Shown here: positions 8,299 through 15,343 of the stretch, one piece after another
Position numbering within the stretch: position 1 is the first letter of the stretch
Layout of the letters: the number at the start of each line of letters is the position of its first letter
From: Chrysochromulina tobinii
Lineage: Eukaryota; Haptophyta; Prymnesiales; Chrysochromulinaceae
Length of the DNA stretch: 16,461 bases
Direction of reading: 5' to 3'
Assembly (NCBI GenBank): GCA_001275005.1
Contig: JWZX01001448.1
Span: 1-16,461 of the forward strand
The notes under the pieces: model-generated
Told to the model about the DNA's origin: nothing
Database searches by the model: none
The model's input: only the letters and a program-made list of their open reading frames with translations
Translations under genes and position numbers: made by a program

Positions 8299-11200
8299 TC
8301 AATCCCCATCGCCGAGTAGCAGCTTGGTCTCGGCCTCGGCGAGCTCGAGCTCGTGGTGGCGAAAGGCCCACCCTATGCCCTCGTCGAAGCCGCGCCGCCC
8401 AATCTGGCACGCGCCGTGCAGCGCGCGGCACTTGAACACGATTGGCTCGGCGCGCGTCTGCTCGAGGCCATCCATCCATCCGCGCGTGTGCGGGTGGCGC
8501 GTCAGCCAGACGAGGACGCCCTCGGCCGCCGCGCGGATGGCGCCGGTGCGCCCCTCCTTGTAGAGCCGGAGCACACACGACTCGGGCAGCCACGCGCAGT
8601 TGGCCACGCGCCGCCGCGCGAGCGCCTCGCAGAGCTGCAGCACACCGACGGTCACCGCGTCCGCTCCACCCAAAGCCATCTCCCCGAGGCCGCTCAGCCG
8701 GCGCAGGAGCTTACCCACCTGCTCGAGCATGATCGACTCGGCCGCGCAGGACACGCCGCTGGCCATTGGCACGCCCACGACCCACGAGGCCGCGCGCAGC
8801 AGTGCAACCCCACCCTCCGGGTCGCCGCGCTCAGTACAACGCTCCGCCGCCGTGAGCAGCCCCTCTGCTTCGTAGCAGCTGAGCGCGGCGGCGCCGCCCG
8901 ACTCGAGGTGTTCGCGCAGCCACGCACGCGCCGTGATGCCGCCGCAGAGCGCCCGAGACAGCGCGGGTAGTGCGCTGGGTGCACCGCCGAGCTTACCGCC
9001 CACGCGGTCCACGTATGGCTGTAGCACGTCTGCGCCTGCTCGCGCCACCCACGCTTCCACGAGGGCACATGACACATCGACGCACCGAGGCGCCTGCTTC
9101 CACAGCGCCGACAGGTCGATGCATGCGGCCTTATGATCGCCGAGCGCGCCGAGTGCGGCGGCTCGGCGCCAGCGCGCCTTGCACTCAAGCGGGCGGAGCA
9201 CAAGGGCTGCGCTCGCTGCGCGCTTGGCGCCTTCCGCGTGCCCAAGGTGAAGCAAGGCCGCCGCCGCGTTGCAGTACAGGCTGATGAGGAGTGCCATCCC
9301 ACGCTGCCGCAGCAGCGACGCGACCGCTGGCGACGGGGGGCCGCCATCGGCATCTTCGCCACCGCCGCCATCGGCATCTTCGCCACCGCCGCCATCGGCA
9401 TCTTCGCCACCGCCGCCATCAGCATCTTCGCCACCGCCACCTTCGGCATCTTCGCCACCGCCACCTTCGGCATCTTCGCCACCGAAGTGTTCACATGCCC
9501 TGTGTGCACTTCCCACAGGGCATGCTCTGCACACGCCCCCGACGCTAGCTGTCGCCTTCGCCATTGCCGTTGCCTCAGAGGCAGCCTCTAGAGGCGCCCC
9601 AAGAAGACGGAGAGCGCGGCAATACCACGCGAGTGCGCCCGCGTTGTCGTGCGCTTTGAAGGAAGCATTGCCCTCCGCCTTGCACGCCGCCGCCCTTGCC
9701 AGCCGCGCGACCACCTCGGCGTCTCGCTCTGTGGGCGGTGGCGGCGGCAGCGGCGGCGGCGGCGGCAGCGGCGGCGGCGGCGGAGGCGGAGGCGGCGCGC
9801 TGGGCGCTGTGCCGGGCGCTATGGGAGCGGTCGTGCCACTCACACCCTTGGCGCTGAAATGGTCGACATCCTCAATGTGCGCCCCCTCCTCGTTCGCAGC
9901 CTCCTCCTCCTCGCCCGCGCCCGCCTTGGTCGCCTGCCGAGTCTTCCCGGAGGTCATCATCTCGCGAGTCTCCCCGGAGGTCATCATCTCGCGAGTCTCC
10001 CCGGAGGTCATCATCTCGCGAAGCATCTTCTGCACCCTATCCCTGGGACGCTCCTTCCCCGCGATCTCGAGCCGCGCGAGATCGCTCGCGCGCTCCCAGC
10101 GGTCCGTGTACCGGTCGCGCGCGAGCCGCTCACGCGCGCGCTGCATCTCGAAGGCATGCTCGTCGAGGGCGCTCTGCTCTTGCTCGGCCGCCATACCATA
10201 TTTGGAAAGCTCCTCTTTGCTCATCGTGTGGAAGCCGAGCGCTCGCATGCTCTTCGTCGTCTGCAGCAGATGGGCTGCGCGCTCAGCGACCGAGCGCTTC
10301 TCCGCCTCAGCGCGCACCTTCGCCCTGGCCTTCTCAACGGCGGCGTGCATCTCAGCCTCGGCGCACCTCGCCGCTGAAAAGGGCGCCGAGATGGGCATGC
10401 CACCCCCATCCAGCTCTTGATACAGGGCCGGGTTGTCCCACCTCTGGTTGCGCTCGAATGACGACCATTTGCTCGTATCGGCGGGCGAGCGTGAGGAGGC
10501 AACCACCGCCGCATCGAGGGGCGTGGACGGCAGTGGCGCCAGCGACGTCGACAGAAGTGCCGGCATCGAGGGTGTGAATACCGGTACCAGTGGTGATGTG
10601 AGAGATGGCGCGCCGCTCAACGCATCCGTTGGGGCAGCGGCCGCCTCGTCGGCGCCCAACAAGGCTGCGTCGGGCGGGTTGGCGAGCAAGTAGCGAGCGA
10701 GCATCAGCGCACCGCCGCCGACGAGGCGGTGGCACAGGGCAGTGGCCGCGTCGCGCCGGCGAGTGGTGAGTGTCGACGGGTGCTTCTCACCCTTCTCCGA
10801 TTCAACGAGCAGCCGGTGCTCCACGTGGCCGGGCACGGGCGGCACGTACGATGGCGTCGCGTCTAGCCAGCGGCCATTGCACTCATTCCACCAGTGCCGA
10901 ATGGCCACGTAGCTATCCTCCTCGTCGAGACACTCGCTCACGTGAAAACCCTTGACCACGCGCCATCCAACGGCCTTGGACAGCCGTTCCGCGTTCTCAA
11001 AGCTGTGCAGCGGCCTCAGCACGTGGCACTTCACTCTCTCGGCCTCCGCGTCCGTCAATGAACCCACAACGCGACATCGCTTGCCGCGCAGCTGCTTGTT
11101 GATGAAGCTCTTGAGGCTCGCCGACTCCTTGAAGACCTCAGGCCAGCGTTGCGGAAAGTCGAGCACCAGCCATGGCGCGACCAGCGCCTTTGAGCTATTG

Positions 11201-11325
11201 CTCTGGATGTCGTCGTCTGAGTCAAGCCAGCGGCTCGTCGTCCCGAGTACGGCGACCGAATCGCCCGAATATGGCTGCCACTGTGGCGCGTCAGCGGGCA
11301 AGCGTGGAGGTGTATCGTCTCGCAT
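8299..11325 (-). CDS. Large TPR protein with split clamp-type TPR domain
   Basis: The frame is open to 11457, but only GTG is available there; the first ATG is at 11325, giving 1008 residues. Residues 1-180 form a Trp-rich region containing GWRVVKGFHVSE (120-131) and HWWNECNGRWLDATP (144-158), which looks like a conserved module I cannot name. Residues 285-440 are charged and helical. Three MMTSGETRE repeats (438-463) and a polyproline run (510-531) follow. A TPR begins at about 542 (CKAEGNASFKAHDNAGALAWY), is interrupted by about 95 residues of GGEDA(D/E)GG repeats (577-672), and resumes at 678-746. K549, N553, N686, K716 and R720 fit the carboxylate-clamp pattern of Hsp70/Hsp90-binding TPRs, so a co-chaperone-like adaptor is plausible but inferred. 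The last 260 residues are helical and unassigned. The gene is head-to-head with the coiled-coil gene. Confidence 0.8.
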   Translation of the reverse strand: MRDDTPPRLPADAPQWQPYSGDSVAVLGTTSRWLDSDDDIQSNSSKALVAPWLVLDFPQRWPEVFKESASLKSFINKQLRGKRCRVVGSLTDAEAERVKCHVLRPLHSFENAERLSKAVGWRVVKGFHVSECLDEEDSYVAIRHWWNECNGRWLDATPSYVPPVPGHVEHRLLVESEKGEKHPSTLTTRRRDAATALCHRLVGGGALMLARYLLANPPDAALLGADEAAAAPTDALSGAPSLTSPLVPVFTPSMPALLSTSLAPLPSTPLDAAVVASSRSPADTSKWSSFERNQRWDNPALYQELDGGGMPISAPFSAARCAEAEMHAAVEKARAKVRAEAEKRSVAERAAHLLQTTKSMRALGFHTMSKEELSKYGMAAEQEQSALDEHAFEMQRARERLARDRYTDRWERASDLARLEIAGKERPRDRVQKMLREMMTSGETREMMTSGETREMMTSGKTRQATKAGAGEEEEAANEEGAHIEDVDHFSAKGVSGTTAPIAPGTAPSAPPPPPPPPPLPPPPPLPPPPPTERDAEVVARLARAAACKAEGNASFKAHDNAGALAWYCRALRLLGAPLEAASEATAMAKATASVGGVCRACPVGSAHRACEHFGGEDAEGGGGEDAEGGGGEDADGGGGEDADGGGGEDADGGGGEDADGGPPSPAVASLLRQRGMALLISLYCNAAAALLHLGHAEGAKRAASAALVLRPLECKARWRRAAALGALGDHKAACIDLSALWKQAPRCVDVSCALVEAWVARAGADVLQPYVDRVGGKLGGAPSALPALSRALCGGITARAWLREHLESGGAAALSCYEAEGLLTAAERCTERGDPEGGVALLRAASWVVGVPMASGVSCAAESIMLEQVGKLLRRLSGLGEMALGGADAVTVGVLQLCEALARRRVANCAWLPESCVLRLYKEGRTGAIRAAAEGVLVWLTRHPHTRGWMDGLEQTRAEPIVFKCRALHGACQIGRRGFDEGIGWAFRHHELELAEAETKLLLGDGD
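9343..9486 (-). repeat. 24-bp coding minisatellite (GGEDADGG), six copies
   Basis: Six head-to-tail 24-base units encode G-G-E-D-A-(D/E)-G-G on the minus strand, inside the TPR gene. The copies differ by one or two bases, so the array is fairly recent. It sits between the first and second TPR motifs and would form a flexible acidic loop. Confidence 0.9.
9494..9524. repeat. Perfect 11-bp inverted repeat in TPR coding sequence
   Basis: CATGCCCTGTG (9494-9504) and CACAGGGCATG (9514-9524) are perfect reverse complements around a 9-base loop, directly beside the GGEDADGG minisatellite. In the protein this is the Cys-containing VCRACPVGSAHRACEHF stretch. The hairpin could form in DNA or mRNA. Confidence 0.85.
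9730..9798 (-). repeat. GGC-rich tract encoding polyproline
   Basis: A GGCGGC-type tract on the plus strand encodes nine prolines followed by LPPPPPLPPPPPT on the minus strand. It links the helical region of the TPR protein to its TPR domain and is a possible ligand for SH3, WW or profilin-type domains. Confidence 0.8.
9934..10014 (-). repeat. 27-bp coding tandem repeat (MMTSGETRE), three copies
   Basis: Two identical 27-base units (9961-9987 and 9988-10014) plus one diverged copy (9934-9960) encode MMTSGETRE, MMTSGETRE and MMTSGKTRQ in the TPR protein. The in-frame length and near identity indicate recent duplication. Confidence 0.9.
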
Positions 11326-11461
11326 TCTTATCGCGCACACTTGAGGCAAATCCAAAACATGAAGGGCATGCTTCGTCAAAATGGTCGACCTCTCCACTGT
11401 TATTTTGTCGAGACTCGGACTCCATTCTGTGAATGAAACGCAAAGTTGGGAGGCCACTGTT
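11326..11461. promoter_or_regulatory. Inferred divergent promoter of TPR and coiled-coil genes
   Basis: Only 136 bases separate the first ATG of the minus-strand TPR gene (11325) from the preferred ATG of the plus-strand coiled-coil gene (11462). The stretch 11350-11450 is AT-richer than the flanking coding DNA. A shared bidirectional promoter is inferred from the geometry. No TATA box or known motif is evident. Confidence 0.4.
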
Positions 11462-12694
11462 ATGTCGGACGCTCCTGCTCATTCTTCCTCAGCTGAGCTG
11501 GCCCCTGTGGTGGCCACATGGGACGGCGATGTGGATGAGTCGACCCAGATGCAGATCGACGCGCTGCTTGCCGCGGAGAGCGACATCAATGCTCGGCTGC
11601 GCGAGGGGCGCAACCTCGAGGCGGCTGACTCCAGCGGCAAACTACCTGATGCACTGCTCGCCGACGCGCGGCGCAAGCGCGATCAGGCACGGCGAAATGT
11701 GCAACAAGCTCAGTCGCGGCTATCACAGGTGCTAAAGGATCGGCAGGCGTCGACCAAGCGACTCGATAAGCTTCAGCGGGCGGCATCGCAAAGGGTCGTC
11801 ATCCCAGATCAGCTGACGCTGCCGAGCGTGGCGCTGCGCAGTGGCGCAGACGACGCGATCGCCGAGGAGATCAAGACGCTCATGCGCGAGAACAGTGAGC
11901 TCGAGGAGGCGATCGCGCGCAACGACGGCGCGCGCATCCACTTGGAGAAGCTGCAGAACGAGAAGCGCGACAAGGTGCGCCAGGTGAAGGAGCTCAAGAG
12001 CGAGCTGAAGATGGTGCAGCAGCAGCTCGAGATCAAGCGTGCAGAGCTTGAAGAGCTCGAGGCGCTCGTCAAGCCCTCGCCCGTGCGCCAAGCGTTCCAG
12101 GCGGAGGTAGACCGGCTCCGTCGCGAGATCAACGCGAGCTCGAGCGCGAAGACACACGCCGAGCGTGAGGCGAGTGCGCTCGCGAAACGGCTGCTGCGCG
12201 TGCGCACGGTCCTTGCGCCGTTTCTCAAGACCGAGGGCCTGAAGCCGCAGCAGTCGATACCCGCGGCCGATGACGAGCTCGCCGGTCGGCTCGCCGACTA
12301 CGTGCTCGCCCTTGCAGAGAAGGTGCGAACGCTCGAGACGACGCTGGGCCAGAGGGAGGAACGTGCCGCGGCGCTTGAGATGAGCGCCGAGAGCGCGGCG
12401 AATGATCTCAAGAAGCTCGTCGCCAAGCGCACCCAAGCCACGACGCGTAAGACGTGGGCCGCCGCGGGCATGCTGGTACCATTGCAAATACCCGTCACCT
12501 ACGAGCCAAGCCAACCGGCTGTGGTGGCCGCTCCGCTAGCCGCTCCGGCGGAGGTGCAGGCAGCAGAGGACGAGGAGGTCGCGCTTCCTGGCATCGGGCG
12601 GGCAAGGAAGCCCAAGAAGCCGAGGGCGCGCAACGTCAAGGGCGATGCGGCCCCTCCGAATCCGTTGGCAGGGGCACCCGCGGATGAGGACTGA
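11462..12694 (+). CDS. Coiled-coil protein of unknown function
   Basis: The preferred ATG at 11462 (MSDAPAHSSS) gives 410 residues. An in-frame ATG at 11381 with a good context (AAAATGG) would add 27 residues but would leave only 55 bases to the opposite gene. Residues 30-115 and 130-215 are strongly helical with heptad-like Leu, Lys and Glu spacing (EEIKTLMRENSELEEAIARN, VKELKSELKMVQQQLEIKRA), indicating a long coiled coil, with a further helical part to about 325. The C-terminal 85 residues are Ala/Pro-rich, with an acidic patch (AAEDEEVALPG) and a basic cluster (RARKPKKPRAR) that may be a nuclear signal. I do not recognise the family; a structural or scaffold protein is a guess. Heptad periodicity on this strand makes the antisense frame at 11732-12514 unlikely. 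Confidence 0.75.
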   Translation: MSDAPAHSSSAELAPVVATWDGDVDESTQMQIDALLAAESDINARLREGRNLEAADSSGKLPDALLADARRKRDQARRNVQQAQSRLSQVLKDRQASTKRLDKLQRAASQRVVIPDQLTLPSVALRSGADDAIAEEIKTLMRENSELEEAIARNDGARIHLEKLQNEKRDKVRQVKELKSELKMVQQQLEIKRAELEELEALVKPSPVRQAFQAEVDRLRREINASSSAKTHAEREASALAKRLLRVRTVLAPFLKTEGLKPQQSIPAADDELAGRLADYVLALAEKVRTLETTLGQREERAAALEMSAESAANDLKKLVAKRTQATTRKTWAAAGMLVPLQIPVTYEPSQPAVVAAPLAAPAEVQAAEDEEVALPGIGRARKPKKPRARNVKGDAAPPNPLAGAPADED

Positions 12695-12916
12695 GAGATA
12701 CAGCTATACTGTGTGTAGATAAATTGCTCCCTGAGTCAGATACTGCATAGTTACTCTGCTGTATGTGAGTGTGCCCCCCACGCCCACCGGCCGTACGCTG
12801 CGAGAACCTGGGTCCATTTGAGAGGCTAGCCGAGCCGGTCATCTTAAGCCTCATCTTGTGGTGCACAATCGTTAATATCTAAATACAAAAATCATAATAT
12901 GCGGCCGCGGGCTCTT

Positions 12917-12941
12917 TTTCTAGGTGTTGGTGTCCTAGAAA
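12917..12941. repeat. Inverted repeat, 8-bp stem with 9-base loop
   Basis: TTTCTAGG at 12917-12924 pairs with CCTAGAAA at 12934-12941. It lies in the 3' region shared by two convergent genes. It could be a transcript-end hairpin; a role is inferred from position only. Confidence 0.7.
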
Positions 12942-12953
12942 GATCAGAGGCAA

Positions 12954-12967
12954 CGCCTTTAAAGGCG
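12954..12967. repeat. Perfect 14-bp palindrome CGCCTTTAAAGGCG
   Basis: The 14 bases are self-complementary, with a TTTAAA centre flanked by GC. It lies 13 bases past the neighbouring stem-loop in the convergent gap. Confidence 0.8.
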
Positions 12968-13015
12968 CAGCAAATAGGAGCAAACCCGTCGGCGACCCCT
13001 GCCGCGCGGTGCGCC

Positions 13016-14071
13016 TCACCCCGAACCTGGATCGCTCCAAGTTGACACGCCCGTCGACGCGTTGTACCAAAACGTCCGGCCGCTCTTGGCCGTTTTCGCT
13101 TGCCATGCGCCGCCGCCGCCGCCGCTGCCGGCTCTTCCCGCATTTTCCTCTTGTCCACCACGACCACCACCACCACGACCACCTCCAACATCACCATCAC
13201 CACCACCCTTGCCCTGCATCGGCGCTGCGCCCGACGCCGCGGACTTGTGCTGGCCCGCCTGCTCGAGCTTGCGCTGCAAGCGCTCCGTCTCCTCCTTTTC
13301 GTACGCGACGAGCTGCTCCTGGTACTCGCGCTCGGTCTTCTCGTGCTCGAGTTGCTCCTTGAGCTTGCGCACCTGCTCCATCATCGCCGCCTCGCGGGCC
13401 GCGTCAGCTTCTATCCGGCGCTGCTGCCCCTCGTCCAGGCCCATCGCGAGTGCTAGCTGTTGCTCCTTCGTGCGCTGGCGCACAATGTCCTCGAGGGCGC
13501 GCCGGTGCTCCTCGTCCTTCTGCTGCCACCAGAGCTTCTCGCGCTCACGATCCTCCTCCTGCAGCCGTGCTTCATGCCGCCGTTCAATCTCCTGCAGCAC
13601 GCGCGCCGCGTCGGACTGGCCGTTTTTGCGAGCGAGCGCGAGGGGTGTGTCGCCGCTCTCGCACGCTGTGCGTGCTGCGGCAGGATAAGCGTCATGCAAG
13701 GCACGTAGCACACTCTCGCTTGCGCCACGCCTCGCAGCGAGGTGCAAAGGCAACCAGCCGTATGGTGCTGGCTCGCTCGCTGCTGCCGGGTACGCCGCCA
13801 GCAGCGCAAGGGCTGACTCTGCCGGAGCCCGCGCCTGCAATGCAATGTGGAGCGGACGCCACTCCGATCCCGTGGAGGTTTCCGCCGTCGCGGCTGGATA
13901 GGCCTCAACTAGCGCCTTGATCACGTGCGCCGGCGCCGCGTGCCATGCAGCCACATGGAGCGGCAGACGGCCCTCTTCGTCGCGCTCAGCTGCACCGCAC
14001 GAGGCTGCAGCAAGTAGTGATGCGTGCAGCTGCTGAGTTTGCCTTGACGTTCGGCGTGGTGGCAAGTGCAT
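13016..14071 (-). CDS. Ankyrin-repeat, coiled-coil, WW-domain protein
   Basis: ATG at 14071 gives 351 residues. Residues 33-165 hold about four ankyrin repeats: GRLPLHVAAWHAAPAHVIKA, WRPLHIALQARAPAESALAL, GWLPLHLAARRGASESVLRA and GDTPLALARKNGQSDAARVL, with repeated AYPAA turns often seen in ankyrin proteins of stramenopile and haptophyte algae. Residues 158-272 are a highly charged continuous helix or coiled coil (EEDREREKLWWQQKDEEHRR and onward). A Gly-rich linker (285-322) leads to a C-terminal WW domain (322-348: W323, FWYN, STW with W345, P348), which normally binds proline-rich ligands. The spacing W-x21-W-x2-P is normal for WW domains. The product is probably a cytosolic or nuclear adaptor. 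It is divergent from the Gly-rich gene. Confidence 0.88.
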   Translation of the reverse strand: MHLPPRRTSRQTQQLHASLLAAASCGAAERDEEGRLPLHVAAWHAAPAHVIKALVEAYPAATAETSTGSEWRPLHIALQARAPAESALALLAAYPAAASEPAPYGWLPLHLAARRGASESVLRALHDAYPAAARTACESGDTPLALARKNGQSDAARVLQEIERRHEARLQEEDREREKLWWQQKDEEHRRALEDIVRQRTKEQQLALAMGLDEGQQRRIEADAAREAAMMEQVRKLKEQLEHEKTEREYQEQLVAYEKEETERLQRKLEQAGQHKSAASGAAPMQGKGGGDGDVGGGRGGGGRGGQEENAGRAGSGGGGGAWQAKTAKSGRTFWYNASTGVSTWSDPGSG

Positions 14072-14523
14072 TTGAGGCGCCGACGCGCGGGCACAAACAC
14101 GAGCTCTTCGATCAAAACCGCTCCCCGTTGCATGTCAAGGCAAGTCAAATCAAGTTTCGTCGAGAGAGAAGAAGACGGTGGGGGGCCTGTCGAGTCTTTG
14201 AAGAGCCCCTGGAGGGCGGGACGGAGCTGGGGAAGTCATTTTCGCTCGTTCAATTTTTCAAGTCAAGTTGCAAATAGTCAAGTCAAGTTACCCGGTACAT
14301 TGTACGGGTACAGTCACATCATAAACAACAGACAACCTATTACAGGAAGCCTCGCCTTGACTTGATTAGACTTGACTCGTGCGTTGATGATGACGGTTCC
14401 AAGGACGTGACATGAAACTTGACTTGACTTGACTTGTCTTGATAGTGCAGGAGATCGATCGTGTGTGGAGTGCGTGTGGTGAGTGAACTCGAGAGGCTCG
14501 CAGCCGTGCCGTGCAGGTGTGGC
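14072..14523. promoter_or_regulatory. Divergent intergenic region with mirrored CAAGT/ACTTG words
   Basis: This region separates the start of the ankyrin/WW gene (minus) from the start of the Gly-rich gene (plus), so it should contain both promoters. Six CAAGT words (14141, 14151, 14259, 14264, 14279, 14284) are followed by six ACTTG words (14360, 14370, 14417, 14422, 14427, 14432), symmetrical about roughly 14290-14358. The 13-base arms 14277-14289 and 14416-14428 are perfect reverse complements. Between the arms lies a smaller near-palindrome around TACCCGGTACATTGTACGGG (from about 14289). A promoter role is inferred. Confidence 0.5.
14277..14428. repeat. Inverted repeat, 13-bp perfect arms made of CAAGT units
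   Basis: GTCAAGTCAAGTT at 14277-14289 is the exact reverse complement of AACTTGACTTGAC at 14416-14428, with about 126 bases between the arms. The arms are parts of short 5-base tandem repeats, so several pairing registers are possible. Confidence 0.85.
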
Positions 14524-15270
14524 ATGCAAGGTCCGCCGCCATTCCCGCCACCTCCAATCTGGTGGCAACCCGGAGAATCGAGTGGCAGAGGCTGCAAGGG
14601 CGGTGGCGGCAAGGGCGGTGGCGGCAAGGGCGGTGGCAGCAACAAGGGTTTCGGCGGCGGCAAGGGTGGCGGCAGGGGTTATCGCAACGGAGGCGGCGGC
14701 AGCCGCAACCACCACGGCAGTGGCACAAGTTCTGGCAGGGACATCGCCGCGGAAGTCTTCTATAGTCCATCAATGGTCGAGAATCCGTGGCGCACCCTCC
14801 TGCCCGACGAGCCGCCAGTGTTTCCATTTGCCACGATGGCGGCTGCCCCGCAGCACTGCTCGGCTCCGATGGACTTTGACCGTACACTACCACCAGTCAT
14901 GCTACCATCACCACCGCCTGAGCAGCTGCCCTCCCCTTCACAGCAGCTGCTCATGCCCTCAGAGCACGAGTGTGCGCGCCTCATCTCGACTGCTGCCGAG
15001 CTCCACGAGCTCTTGCGTGTCGTCGACGACCCGACGTGCGCGCGCCGGCTGTTACCAGTTGTGCTCCAGAGCCTGAGCCGGGTACGCTCGATTGTTGAAG
15101 AATCGTACCCGGTAGCGCACAGCTCGCAGGAGGCCCAAGAGCCTGACGAGAGTGAGCATGACGAGCATGAGGCGACGGAGAAGAGAGTGGAGGAGCCGCA
15201 GCCGCCCAAGCGATGCCGTCTCACGCTGCCACCGCCCATGTTGGACTTGCCAACTGGGGTGCAACTTTGA
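14524..15270 (+). CDS. Gly-rich basic (GGGK/RGG-like) protein, hypothetical
   Basis: The frame is open from 14461 with GTG only; the first ATG at 14524 gives 248 residues. The N-terminus is Pro/Trp-rich (MQGPPPFPPPPIWWQPG), followed by a Gly-rich basic region (27-66: GGGGKGGGGKGGGSNKGFGG, RGYRN) like RNA-binding RGG or Gly-Lys linkers. A segment SMVENPWRTLLPDEP (83-97) stands out as possibly conserved. Residues 147-195 form a compact helical stretch (SEHECARLISTAAELHELLR, RRLLPVVLQSLSRVRSIVEE), and an acidic tail ends in KRCRLTLPPPMLDLP. I recognise no family. A nuclear RNA- or chromatin-associated role is only suggested by composition. The stop at 15268-15270 lies about 75 bases before the CGATATCG array. 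Confidence 0.6.
   Translation: MQGPPPFPPPPIWWQPGESSGRGCKGGGGKGGGGKGGGSNKGFGGGKGGGRGYRNGGGGSRNHHGSGTSSGRDIAAEVFYSPSMVENPWRTLLPDEPPVFPFATMAAAPQHCSAPMDFDRTLPPVMLPSPPPEQLPSPSQQLLMPSEHECARLISTAAELHELLRVVDDPTCARRLLPVVLQSLSRVRSIVEESYPVAHSSQEAQEPDESEHDEHEATEKRVEEPQPPKRCRLTLPPPMLDLPTGVQL
14600..14700 (+). repeat. Coding GGCGGTGGC/AAGGGCGGT tandem tract
   Basis: Near-tandem 15-base units (AAGGGCGGTGGCGGC) encode KGGGG repeats in the Gly-rich protein. The tract is open in other frames too, so reading-frame choice relies on the downstream sequence. Confidence 0.7.
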
Positions 15271-15343
15271 ACAAAACTGCTGAAAATTGGACCAAATTTA
15301 CTCGCGGAAAATCGCAAGTTGCATTACCACTCGTCGGTTTGTG

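Larger units (their letters stand above)
12695..13015. other. Convergent intergenic gap with two palindromes
   Basis: This is the 3'-to-3' gap between the coiled-coil and ankyrin/WW genes. It contains an AT-rich stretch (12868-12900) likely to serve 3'-end formation, a stem-loop TTTCTAGG/CCTAGAAA (12917-12941) and a perfect palindrome CGCCTTTAAAGGCG (12954-12967). I see no coding sequence. Confidence 0.6.

Noticed and set aside
9269-10420. 383-residue plus-strand frame
   Set aside because: It is antisense to the TPR gene and made of the complements of its repeats (SSPPPPSA, GGGGSGGGG). The minus strand has recognisable TPR motifs.
11326-11457. Upstream extension of the TPR protein by 44 residues
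   Set aside because: It starts at GTG, not ATG, and would overlap the start of the divergent coiled-coil gene. The ATG at 11325 is more plausible.
11732-12514. 260-residue minus-strand frame
   Set aside because: It is antisense to the coiled-coil gene. Its Leu/His/Arg-rich composition is the complement of the heptad repeats.
13062-13920. Plus-strand frames of 156-208 residues
   Set aside because: They are antisense to the ankyrin/WW gene, whose domains are clear. The Ser/Cys/Arg bias is typical of antisense GC-rich DNA.
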